From Benincasa hispida (Eukaryota; Streptophyta; Magnoliopsida; Cucurbitales; Cucurbitaceae), in contig NC_052351.1 in NCBI RefSeq assembly GCF_009727055.1, forward strand, positions 61,520,922 through 61,584,921: a stretch of 64,000 bases of DNA, written 5' to 3'. Under the pieces are notes generated by a model. The model was not told the origin of the DNA, searched no databases, and saw nothing but the letters and a program-made list of their open reading frames with translations. Position 1 is the stretch's first letter; each line of letters begins with the position of its first letter. Shown here piece by piece: positions 33,986 to 45,145 of the stretch. Made by a program: the position numbers and the translations under genes.

Positions 33986-35656
33986 TGATAACGGGCAGAA
34001 ATGCATGTTATTACAATGCAAATAAGTAAAACAATGAGGGAATGCGACAATAAAAATATACAAAATCATGTCCAAAAGTGATAAACTGAGAATATTGCGA
34101 TTGCATGCGCTCATCGCATAAAAGCAGCTTATTTACTAATTTTATGCAGGAAAAATGCGTTGGTGCAAAGCAAATTGCGATCCAAGGAATTCAGCGACCA
34201 CGTGCATTAAAAGATCGCTACCGCAAAGCCATGCGATCGTATGTGCTCGTGAGAATTTGCTCAAGCAAGTGGCCGCATAAAGATGGCACATAAGGGTGAA
34301 AGCATAATAAATCATGATAGGATGGAGAGCTGATGACGGTTGAATCCAAATTTAGTTGACAAGCCGTTAATGACACATTGTAGCAAGTACATTCAACTTT
34401 TCAGTGACCATCAATCGACGTAGCAAACAGAAGATTTAATGACCTCCCATCATTGCAATTATTAGAGAAAAAAGCTTTTTCTCCTTGAGCTCTATAAATA
34501 CTGAAGGCCACCATCGTTAAAGCGATCACCACATACAGAAGATAGATCATATACACATAGATAGCCATTAATCTGTAGTTATTCATATACTAAGAAGATG
34601 GAGGCAAGCGAAGAGAAGAAGACGCCGAGAGATCATTCCTTGCTAGCTCGAAAGACTGCCGAGAAGCGCTATAAACGAAGAGAGGGTCGACACTTGCGAG
34701 AGCAAGGATATTCTTCTGAACAGAGTAGAGTAAAAAGACAGTGTAAAAGCCAAAGGAAGCACTGCTACCAGGCTTTTTATCGCTACTTTCCATTGTTGTT
34801 TTGTATTCTTACTTTATTTATAAAATGGAATTCTCATCTCAACATCTGTTCAATCTCTTCACATTTTGCATGAGTAGCTAAATTTCCGAATGGGTTAAGA
34901 AGTACTTAGCTAGCATGACCTAGGATCTTCACTTTATGCGATCATCTTGTCTTATGTATGCGTTATTCACCCTTTAGAGATACTTGAGAGAGTAGTCTAA
35001 AGACAAAATCTAGGCTTGAGAGAGTTAGATTAGAATCTAGGCTTGAAAAATTCATATTAGAACCGCATAAGCAAAAGATAGAAACTTAGACATAAGTTCT
35101 GTTTGCTATTATATATCGCATGCACCCTAGAAATAGGATAAGATAGTATGCGGTCATCTTATGTATGTATGTATCATTGATCATCGCATAGACAAGAATA
35201 GAGGCTTAGACATAAGTCCTATCGACATTATCGTATACATCGCACGCGTCCTAGAAATATGAACTATGGCATTTGCATTGAGAGATGACATGTTGTTGTG
35301 TGTGTGTAGCATGATCACATAACTTGAACGCAATCTTAGGAAATGTTAGCTAAATCCCTTCTCAGCCCATTCATCGCATACTCATTGTATTCTCGATTTC
35401 ATCAACTCTTTACTTGAATCCGTCACATAGAATTTATACTTAAACAAAACACCAACCAAATTTATTTGTTTTTGCCACCACAAAAGAATCAATTTTACTG
35501 ACGCATAGTAACTTAGTAGTCCCTGTGTTCGACCCTGGACTTACAGGAAACCTAGTGAGATTTATACTTGGGTTTTACTAGGAAAACTTGCAGGTGCAAC
35601 GCATAACTCATCACCGCAATTTCATACCATTATTTCATCATATTTACAATGCATCA
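33986..35656 (+). repeat. GypB 3' LTR
   Basis: 1671 bp, TGATAACGGGCAG...TACAATGCATCA, matching the GypB 5' LTR once the solo LTR is removed. Followed by TTAGT, the right target duplication. Confidence 0.9.
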
Positions 35657-36170
35657 TTAGTAAAAAAACCTACATAATTCCCAATGAGTAGGATATCATC
35701 CACATACAAAACGAGGAAAACTACTGAGTTGTTGATGATTTTCTTGTAAACACAAGACTCATCAACAAGCCAAATGATTTGATCGCACTATCAAATCTAA
35801 TTTTCCAAGATCTAGATGATTATTACAGCCCATAAATGGACCTATTAAGCTTGCAAACCTTTTGTTCTTGATCTGGATCAATGAATCCTTCTCGTTGAGC
35901 CACATAGATGGTCTCCTTAAGATTACTATTTAAAAAGGTTGTCTTGACGTCCATTTTCCATATCTCATAATCATAAAATGTGGCTATGGACAGGAGAATC
36001 CTGATAAACTTCAACTTATCAATCACTGAGAAAGTTTCCTCATAGCCCACTCCCTCGACCTAGTTATAACCCTTTGCCATAAGTCTAGCCTTAAAGGCAT
36101 GCATCTTTCCATCTACACCTCTTTTCCTCTTGTAGATCCACTTACAGCCTATAGGTTTTATCCTATCAGC
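35657..36170 (-). pseudogene. Cop4 RT, N-terminal part
   Basis: Continues the RT cut at 25970. The catalytic YVDD is intact at 35695-35706 (minus strand). Then come a GFIDPDQEQKVCKLNRSIYGL-like block and DYEIWKMDVKTTFLN upstream. At about 36170 similarity ends at the start of RT, where the matching part of Cop4 appears in opposite orientation at about 38400. Confidence 0.85.
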
Positions 36171-36229
36171 TGTGGTTGAGAGTGTCTCAATTCAGAGGAG
36201 GGATAAATTGACTAGCCTTCGATGGTTTT

Positions 36230-38400
36230 TGTCCTAAACCATTGAAGTGTCATTGCAAAACTAGATGTCACATGGGGTTCATTTAGATTTTGCTAAACTA
36301 GATTGGATTTGTTTTCAAGAGTATTTGCTAAAATATAATATAGATCAATATGTTTGTTTTTTTCAGCAACATGTCATTATATGATTTTTCATTAGTTGCC
36401 TTTTCTAATTTGACCGATTACATACATTGGAAAGAGTCTATTAAAACGTTTTCATGGTAAATGACCTCGAGTTTGTCATAGTTGAGGAGTATCCTCAAGT
36501 CTCGATCCTTGATGCACTGCAAATGTTCTTAATGCATATGAGGTGTGGATGAAGGTAATTCGATGGCCCGACTTCACATTTTGGCTAGCATACCTGATGC
36601 ATTGGCCAAAAGGGTTGAGAACATGGTCATTGCACGTGAGATCATGGACTTGTTGCAAGAATTGTTTGAACGTTAGTTCTCACTTTTTGAGCAAAATGGG
36701 ATTGATGACAAAGAAACTAGTGGTGTCAGTTCCAAAGATAATCTCCAGTATTTCTTGAATGTTAAGGGACCAAAAGAGAAAGCAATTGTTGCTGACTCAG
36801 ATGAAGTTCATAGACGAGAATTGTTCTCTGAAATGGAACTTAGAGCTTATATAGGTTCTAATACTGATCCCACTACTCTCCAGAAGAGGAAGAAGTCTAA
36901 CGACGATAAATGTGATTTATTTTTCTTAGAGATGTGTTTGTTAGAGAATGATGATTTTGCCTAGATACTTGATTCAGCTGCTACTAACCACATAAGTTCT
37001 TCCCATAAGGGATTTAGTTCTTGGAAAAAATTGGTAGATGGAGAGATGACTCTTTGAGTCGGTACTGGTGAGGTTGTTTCAGCTGTTTCTGTTGGCAGGC
37101 GTAAGTTATTTTTGGACAAGAAACATTATCTGTTACTGGATAATATTTACGTAGTTCCTCATATTAAGAGGAACTTAATTTCAGTTTCTTGTCCGATTGA
37201 ACAAGGTTATTCCATCTCATTTTCTAAGAATAAAATGTTTATTTTTAACAATGGTATGGAGATTGGTTTTTGGTTCAATAGAAAATAACGTGTATGTACT
37301 AAGGCTGTTAGTCATAAAAGCCTTGCTTAATATTGAAATGTTCAAAACAACAACAACTGCAAAAAGACCAAGGGTTTCTCCTAAGGAAAATGCCCATCTT
37401 TGGCATCTAAGGTTAGGTCACATTAACCTCAATAGAATTGAGAAGTTAGTCAAATGTTGACTTCTAAATGGTTTAGAAGAAAACTCTTTGCCGGTATGTG
37501 AATCATGCCTTGAAGGCAAAATGACCAAATGACCTTTTATTAGAAAAGGTTATAGAGCCAAGGAAACCTTGGAGCTTATACATTCAGACCTCTATGGTTC
37601 AATGAGTATAAGAGGTCGAGGTGGGTATGAACATTTCATCTCTTTCATAGATGATTATTCAAGATATGAGTATCTATACCTAACTCTCAGCCCCAGGTAC
37701 ACCTCAGCAAAATGGTGTATCAGAAAGGAGAAACAGAACCCTGTTGGATATGGTTCGGTCTATGATGAGTTATGCTCATCTTCCAGACTCATTTTGGGGA
37801 TTTGTAGTGGAGACTGCAGTTTATATTTTAAGAGTGTTTCTGAAACACCTTTTGGGTTATGGAGAGGCCATAAAGGTAGTTTATACCACTTTAGGATTTG
37901 GGGATGTCCAGCCTATGTGCTTGTGGCTAACCTTAAAAAGTTGGAATCTCGTTCAAAAGTTTACCTGTTTGTAGGCTACCCCAAAGAAACGAGGGGTGGA
38001 TACTTCTATGACCCAAGTGTGAATAAGGTGTTTGTGTTGACAAATGTTATCTTCTTGGAAGAAGACCACATCAGGGATCATAAACCACAAAGTAAGCTTG
38101 TTTTAAATGAGATTTCTAATAAGACTACTAAGAGTTCAATAAGAGTTGTTGGACAGGCTGATAGATCAACAAGAGTTGTTGATTTTGGTTCATCCAGTCA
38201 ACCATGTCAAGAGTTGAGACTGCCTCAACGTAGTGGGAAGATTGAGAACCCACCGGAACACTACATGGGTTTGATTGAAGCCCAAAACATCATACCTGAT
38301 GATGGAGTTGAGGATCCATTGTCTTATAAACAAGCAATGGAGGATGTTGACAAAGATGAGTGGATTAAAGCCATGAATCAAGAAATGGAGTCTATGTACT
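36230..38400 (+). pseudogene. Cop4 gag-protease-integrase segment, inverted
   Basis: On the plus strand: a gag remnant (LYDFSLVAFSNLTDYIHWK; RLHILASIPDALAKRVENM), protease DSAATNHISSS (normally DSGATNH), the integrase zinc finger HLWHLRLGHINLNRIEKLVK and CESCLEGK, then HSDLYGSM and FIDDYSRYEYLY. An internal deletion near 37685 jumps to VSETPFGLWRGHKG and LFVGYPKETRGG. It ends in the linker to RT (EWIKAMNQEMESMYS) at about 38400. This end matches where the minus-strand RT stops at 36170, hence the inversion reading. Stops occur near 36450, 37057 and 37458. Confidence 0.82.
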
Positions 38401-38404
38401 CAAT

Positions 38405-40562
38405 TCCGTCCGGGAACTCACCAGAACAACTCTTGTTCCTATAACGACTAGCCATCATTAATTTGGTCAAGAAATCATAAACTTACTAATTAATTTCTCG
38501 TTAGTGTAACCCTTCATTTTAGATCCTAGAGTTCTGCCTCAAATAGCCAGTCCGAAGAGAAAAATCCGATTGAGGAAAAAACTAAAGCGACCCTATCCAT
38601 TTTTGGTGTTCACCTTGATATTGACCAACTGCACAAACCACCTGAAGGAGGATGTTTCCAGGGCGCCACGAGGCCATGCAAGAAGATCTCACAGTGCAAA
38701 CCAATGAAAGAGACCGCAGGATATATTGACACACATTCTTCACCCACTTACTATAAATACTCTCTCCGTTCACCTTGATATTGACCCATGCAAACACATC
38801 CGAAGGGGAATGCTCCTAAGGCACCACGAGGCCAAGCATGAATCTCACGGCATGAACATCCAGGGAGAAATGTGAGTGGAATTGATATATCATATATCTA
38901 TTTTCCTCTCGTTGAGTATTTTAAGAACCTAGGGTTTAGTTTACTTAGGAAAAACACGACTAATTATTTTAACTAAGTGATTGTTAAGGTTTGGCCAAAA
39001 GTAACTCTTACTTTGTAAAATTGAACGACTTTTGATCATCATTCATTAAACACTTTAACGAACTCTTTGATCAAATGTTTCATGTTTGAAGCAAATCTAT
39101 CTAATTCACCTTTTCAGATAGGCTCCTAGGTAAGGGTGTTCTGTTTTCGTCAGCTTAAATACCCCAACCTAGCCAGAACTTACCTTAGACAAAAGGTCTC
39201 TTATAATAGATTTATTACAAATTTAATCTTTTATGGAAATCAATTTAATCCTATTAAACCAATTCAAAAGATAAATTTAGGTTTCTAATCTCATTAGAAC
39301 CATGAACTTAGGTCTATCTCAATCAAAATTTAAAACCTTTTTAAAATATGATTTTACCTAAGTTTGCATGCAACTTTTGGATATTGATTTTAATTCTAAT
39401 TTCATTAATTATAACTCTTATAAAAAATGAAACAATCAAAATCAACCACAATGTGAAGTAATGAACCAAACATACATGCTCTCATACATCCTTATATTAT
39501 AACACTTATAATATAAAGATGATGCATGAATATGCTTAATGCATACATAAATATAACTCTTATATTATATGATGCATGAGCACGCTTTAAGGTAATTTGA
39601 TCATGCAATCCACTATATTATAACACTTATAATATATGATGCATGAATGAATGCATAACCTAAGGTGGGTTTTAAATCTATATGTCATACATTATGGCAT
39701 ATAAACTAACATACATCTCATGTATATTAAAAATAATGATGGACCAAGATAATATTCCTCAAAATTCGAAATAAAACTAACTATTACATTGAACTAACAA
39801 GTCAACCGGTTCAAACAAGCGAACCGGGTCTTGAACCGCCTGGGTGAATCCTCGTTCCACTAATCGTATAGCTTTTCCTTGTGATCGTGAAGTAATGTTG
39901 GTCGAGTAACCACGATCGTGTAGCAACGATCGAGTACCTTTGACTATGCGATGAAACATGAAGGCCACTTGATTGTGCAACACACTGAGTTTAAATGCAT
40001 GCCTAAACGATCGAGTAGCCAGTGACTATGCGATGAAGCATGCTGGTCTACTCAATTGTTTAGTATGTGCGCCTACCATGCGTCGAGTATCATATACTCT
40101 ATGCGATCGTTTACCCCCATCGTTTACACAATCGAGTATCCAATGTAAATCGATCGAGTAAACCCTTTACTCATTCATTTAGCATCAACCATAAGATCGT
40201 TTAGTAAATGCTACATGATCGAGTTAGAACTTTTTTACTCAATCTTTTAGCCAAATCTAAAGGATCGTTTAGCCTGGGCTACGCAATACGACCAATGCTT
40301 GGTCTTCTTCTTCCTCAATGAATACAACATTTCCATGCTTCTTGAGGCTTCATCACAAACGACTCAAGACTCTTCAAACACTTTGAATACAGACTCGATA
40401 GCAAGTTAATTATGTCCAAAAACGCAAGGACCCTTACAAATTTACTTTGAAATGTAAAGAAAGCTTTAAAACAGAGGCCATCATCCCGAAACACTTAAAA
40501 CCCACTATGACTGTAAAATAAGTTCAATACAGTAATGGAATTTGGAATATCAGAATAACTTG
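38405..40562 (-). other. Cop4 long leader between PBS and body
   Basis: About 2.1 kb without coding capacity, directly downstream (minus strand) of the primer site. It holds two copies of a block CACCTTGATATTGACC...GCACCACGAGGCC (about 38610-38675 and 38770-38836), three copies of a TTATAACACTTATAATAT-type block (39490-39640), and many GATCG(A/T) words such as GATCGAGTAG and GATCGTTTAG near 39900-40260. It may be leader, or an older insertion I cannot bound. Confidence 0.5.
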
Positions 40563-40574
40563 GCTCTGATACCA
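40563..40574 (-). other. Cop4 primer-binding site, tRNA-iMet
   Basis: The plus strand reads GCTCTGATACCA, so TGGTATCAGAGC on the minus strand, two bases from the LTR end. Confidence 0.9.
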
Positions 40575-40576
40575 AT

Positions 40577-42660
40577 TAAAGGAAATCTAAACTTAGAGAT
40601 CCAGTGAGCGGAAGTGGATCGTTCCAAATTCCATTGAGAATAAACACAAACAATTACAGTCTAAACACAAACGATTATGCATATACTATAATTACAGCAT
40701 GCTTCTTATAAAAGAACAAACAAGGGATAGAGTATGCAAACTTTTGAAGAATCTTTCTTCAAGTATCCGTCGATCGTTCGGAAACTCGATCAAAACACGA
40801 TCTCAACGAACAGAATGGCCAATAGCACAAACCGATGAATCCTCGATCACTAACGAGTCCAACTCGATCCTCGATCCTCGACCCTCGAATTGAACAGGAA
40901 CACCACCACAAGTGTTACCTTGGTATTCTCGATGTAAGAATCCAGGAGTTCTGGTGGATAGAGGAAAGGAGGAGATAGACGATCGAGTAGATCGAGTAAG
41001 TGGGAGATGGATGAAGTCTATCGTATAGACTAGATACTTGATCATTTAATAAGATGAAGTCTATCGTATAGACTAAATACTTGATCGTATAATAAGATGA
41101 AGCCTATCGTATAGACTTTGCTACTCGATCGTGGAGCAACGAGTAAGCGAGTAACTATCGTATAGTACACTCGAAACTTGATCGTGTAGGCTGTGAGATA
41201 CTATCATTTAGTAAAACGTTTTTACTCGATAGTTACTTTTTTTTCAAACGACACAAAATGAATGATCTACTCAATTGTGGAAAACCATTTTCCTTTCATC
41301 TCACAGTTACCATAACTTCCAATAACCTCCCACTCAATTGATTATTAAAGAAAAAGAATTAATTTTTATATGATAACCAACTAATCATATTATATTTATA
41401 ACCTGTAGTTGTAATATTTCATCATATGAAACATATAAACCATAGTTCTTTTTCTATGTAATGGTATTTAATATAAATCATATTTATATTAATTCCTCCA
41501 ATTAATATATATAATACATCAAATCAATTATATCACATATAATTGAATCAATTTAATTATATCATATATAATCAAATTTTCTCTTGTTAATTTGAACACT
41601 TCAAACTAACCCAAGATCTTATTCTCAATTTAAACCCATTGAGCTACTAAGGGGACCTTATGAACCTGTAGCTTGAAGTCCCAACAGTACGTGAATAACT
41701 AATTAAACTCTTTAACACGAAATCCACCATCCGTTAACTATTAGTCACTCCATTAAAGACCGACAGTTGCACTCTTCGCAATATAGATATATTTCTGTAT
41801 CCATTGGATATAACCAATCAACAATGCAATGACCCTTCACAAATCGCTCGTAAGTACAGCTGGGCCAATTTACCATTTTGCCTCTGTAGTTACTCCTTAA
41901 GTACCACTGATTCCTCTAATGGACAATAAGTCATAATCCTACTATGACCTAGTTCTCTATTTCAAAGAGAGAGTGTGACCACTATGTTCAAAACTTGGAA
42001 TCAGCCCTTAAGGGAGCAATTTGTCTACTTACCCTGCTTCGGGGAAGGAGTGAATTTCGTCTCATGTAGCTAAATTCCCAGCTCCCCAATCAGAGGAATC
42101 CCCAAAATGGTAGGCTTGTTGAGTTAGCAATCTGGTCATCTTCACCCATAAAAATCAAAGGACCGCCCTCATGATCATGAGTTCCCAACTCACTCAGGAT
42201 TAAGGTTATGTCACCTATGATCATCCTAGTGAAATGTAAGTCTCAATTATCAACGCCGTTTATAGTAAAGAGACTAATCATCTCGTGGTCCGGTCTTATA
42301 CAAACTCTTTGTATAGGATACCCCGCTCGCATGTCTCCACGTGAATGGTCAGGATCAAACCGTTTGTAGCACTTTACAACACTTGTAACATGTGCAAAGT
42401 GGGTCGTATCCGTAGTGTCACCAGGATAAGGTATCTCTCCTTTATCCATCTACTACAGACCATTTAGGTTATTACTTAAGGCATGATCCACTTATATGTC
42501 TCCACATACATACTTAAATTACATAAAATGACCACAGATCTTAGTTTATTGGATTGAGTAAATGCTTATGAAATAACACTTATTTTATTAATAACAATAT
42601 GTTCACAAAGTGTTTACAAACTACGAGACTACCAGGAGAATTAGGACACCAATCCCAACA
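40577..42660 (-). repeat. Cop4 5' LTR
   Basis: 2084 bp; on the minus strand it runs TGTTGGGATTGG...GATTTCCTTTA, where the last CA has become TA. It contains a 43-bp minisatellite with three units from 41011 (41011-41053, 41054-41096, then a partial one from 41097), each with CTATCGTATAGACT. It matches the other Cop4 LTR and, more distantly, 47142-49305 and 57193-59188. Such long LTRs are unusual for copia but known in some lineages. Confidence 0.88.
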
Positions 42661-43216
42661 AACTTAAGGAAATCTACATCGAGATTAGTGTTCACTCTAA
42701 ACGGAGGAGCAACAATGTGGAGGAGTATAAAGCAAGGTTGTATTGTTGACTCCACCATGGAAACGAAGTACGTAGTTGCATGTGAAGTAGCAAAGGAAGT
42801 TGTATGGCTTAAAAAGTTCTTGATGGATTTGGAAATATTCCAAATATGCATCTACCTATCACCCTCTATTGTGATAACAATGGCACAGTTACAAATTCTA
42901 AAGATCCCAGAAGCCATAATCGCGAGAAGCACATTAAGTGCAAATATCATCTCATCAGAGAGATTGTGCAACAAGGAGATGTAATAGTCAAACAGATAGC
43001 CTCAAAGCACAATATTGTTGATCTGTTTAAAAAGGCCCTCACAGCTAAAGTGTTTTAGGGTCACCTAGTAAGTGTAGCAGTATAGTTATGTAAATCTAAG
43101 ATAAGTGGAAGAAGCCATGGGTATGTGATAACCTAGTTTATTTTATTTATGTTTTTCTCTCACGTTCTACATGATATGTAAAAGACCCCACTAGAGTTTT
43201 AGTCCAAGTGGGATTT
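42661..43216 (+). pseudogene. Cop3 RNase H, C-terminal part, and 3' end
   Basis: Resumes RNase H after Cop4: TSRLVFTLNGGATMWRSIKQ, STMETKYVVACEVAKEVVWL, then after a frame change ITLYCDNNGTVTNSKDPRSH and HLIREIVQQGDVIVKQIASK, ending at a stop at 43056-43058. The expected NSVADPFTK-like tail is changed to NIVDLFKKAL. Non-coding sequence up to 43216 ends in the purine-rich AGTCCAAGTGGGATTT, the polypurine tract. Confidence 0.87.
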
Positions 43217-45145
43217 TGTTGGGTTTTATATCCTAAAACTCGTGGTTTGTAAACTATAAAGAAATTCTATTTTACAATAAAGTTGTTATTAAGGTTTATT
43301 CATATAAAGATGTTATTGAATATGTGAATTGCACTTAAAAACCCTAAATCCAATAAACTAAGATCCCCTGGCTATAGCATGAATACTTGAACTATATGTG
43401 GAGACATAAAAGTGGAACAAGTTCGAGTAATAGTCAAAACATACAAGGATTAGGCTGGGTACCTTACTTTGGAGACACTATGGATACGTCTCACTTTGTA
43501 TTTGATACAAACGATGTGATCCTAAATCGTTCATGTGGAGACATGTGAGTGGAGGCATCCTATGTAATGAGTTCGCATAAGAACAGACCGTGAAATAGTC
43601 ACTTTTACTTTAAAACACTATTTACTATTAAGACTGACTATTTCAATACGATGATTAAGGTAACTCGATCTTAATCTTGAGCTAACTATGAATTCCTGTT
43701 CATTCAGGATTATCTTTCAATCTACATGGTGAGAGTGGTCTAAGTTCACCAACTCAATAAGCCTTCCATTTTAGGGATAAGATCAAGTAGATAGCTAGGA
43801 ACATAGTCTTGTAAGATGGAATTTACTCCTACTCGATTCTAGAGATGGTAGATAGGTTGTTCTCTTAAGTACTGACTCTGGGTCTTGAACAATGGGGCCC
43901 CAACCTTTCATTGGCTTGAGAGGGACTCAGTTTGGTGGTTGGACCACAAACTAATTTTTCATTAAAGGATCAACGGGAATTAAGGAACAAGATGTAGTTA
44001 TAAGAGTAAAATGGTAATTTTAATTCAGCTGTAATTACAAACAACATGTGAAGGATTGGCCTATTAATCATTGTTATATCGAGTAGACAGAAATATATCT
44101 ACAATGAAGAGAGTGCAGCTACTGGGCTATAGTGGAGTGTCCCAGTAGTTAACGAATGTTGGTTAACTAGGTTAAAGAGTTTAGTCGGTTAATCTTGGAT
44201 CGTTAAAGCTCGTGATCTGTAGGTTCATTAGACCCCCTTACTAGCTCATATCGGAATAAACATTAGAACAGTGTGATGAGAGAATTTGAATTGTTCAAAT
44301 TCGGCTTAAAGAGTAAGCATTAATTGTATTCAATATACTTAATGTATTACTATTTAATTATGAATAAACAATCTGGAGAGTTGAAAATATTTAAATATGA
44401 TTTAAATATTATATACATGAATAGGGATTCATGATCAAGATTGATGTTGAATATTAATTTAATTTTTGGTATTAAATTAATATAATTAATTAAATTGTTT
44501 AATTAATTACTTAAAATTAATTTTAAAAGATTTAATACTTGATATTAAATTAATATTAACTAAAAATTTTAACTAATCATTTAAAATTAATTTTATTTAG
44601 AATTAATTTATTAGTTTTAAAATTAACTAGAATTAGTTAATTAAATTTTTTAATTTAGGAAATTAAAAAATAGTGTTACTGGGATTTTCCCACATTTGAG
44701 CTACCTAAACACCTTAAACCCCACTAATTTCATGGTGAATTTGCTGTCACCTTTTGGTGAATTTGTGTTACATGTTTTCCTCTTGAAAAAGAGGAAGAAA
44801 TTACAGAGAATGGGTTGGAAAATCTGGCCTTTTGAAACTGAATTTGAATAACCTAAAACTTTAGCTCCAAAACTCTCTCAATCTCTTTTTCCCTCAAATT
44901 TTATCACAAATTTGGATCCCACAATCCATTCTAAGGTTAGAGAATAGTATAGAAGACTCTAGTGGTAGTTCACAGAGTGTTCGTGATCATACAACTAAAG
45001 GAAAAATTCAATTTCGAGTTACATCAAGGTTTGCTGAAAGAATTCTATTTTTACAATTTGAACTAGCATGCTTAATCCTTAAATTAATGAAATTTGAGTG
45101 CTTAAGATCCTAATTGCTTCTGCTTGCATGTTTCTAACTCTAACA
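43217..45145 (+). repeat. Cop3 3' LTR
   Basis: Starts TGTTGGGTTTTATATCC after the polypurine tract and ends CTAACTCTAACA, 1929 bp. Right after it the minus-strand Cop2 RT resumes (KVCKLV), which fixes the end. No second copy is in the window. The middle is very AT-rich (44340-44660). Confidence 0.78.

Larger units (their letters stand above)
25971..35656 (+). mobile_element. GypB: Athila-like gypsy element inserted in Cop4 RT
   Basis: A perfect 5-bp target duplication TTAGT flanks it (25966-25970 and 35657-35661), and Cop4 RT continues on both sides. Its LTRs belong to a family related to, but distinct from, GypA's: 5' LTR 25971-29371 (enlarged by an inserted solo LTR) and 3' LTR 33986-35656. 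Gag is present; protease, RT and most of integrase are absent, and another LTR-like block lies between. The total of 9686 bp is mostly insertions. Confidence 0.9.
15440..42660 (-). mobile_element. Cop4: copia element nested in Cop3 RNase H
   Basis: The ends are TGAAGGAAATCT (15440) and CCAATCCCAACA (42660). The flanks GACTC (15435-15439) and AACTT (42661-42665) differ by two transitions. Removing Cop4 and one flank copy restores the RNase H frame to DSRKST, which supports both ends. LTRs: 3' = 15440-15599 plus 22716-24918; 5' = 40577-42660. Minus-strand RNase H and RT are at 25028-25970 and 35657-36170, while gag to integrase lies on the plus strand at 36230-38400, an apparent internal inversion. 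GypA and GypB are inserted within it. Confidence 0.85.
12720..45145 (+). mobile_element. Cop3: copia element nested in Cop2
   Basis: Plus-strand integrase, RT and RNase H occupy 12720-15439. RNase H resumes at 42661-43058, and the 3' LTR is 43217-45145. The 5' LTR, gag and protease are absent at the left junction. On the right, Cop2 coding resumes at 45146 directly after the terminal CA of the LTR. The loss on both sides of the left junction fits one deletion spanning the Cop2/Cop3 boundary. Confidence 0.75.

Noticed and set aside
15600..35656. Dense GCGAT/ATCGCAT words as a CRISPR-like or regulatory array
   Set aside because: The words have no regular spacing or spacers and occur throughout the gypsy LTRs of this window; they are family composition.
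36755..36964. Independent small gene (69 aa)
   Set aside because: It is the gag C-terminus of Cop4, directly followed by the protease motif DSAATNH after a stop.
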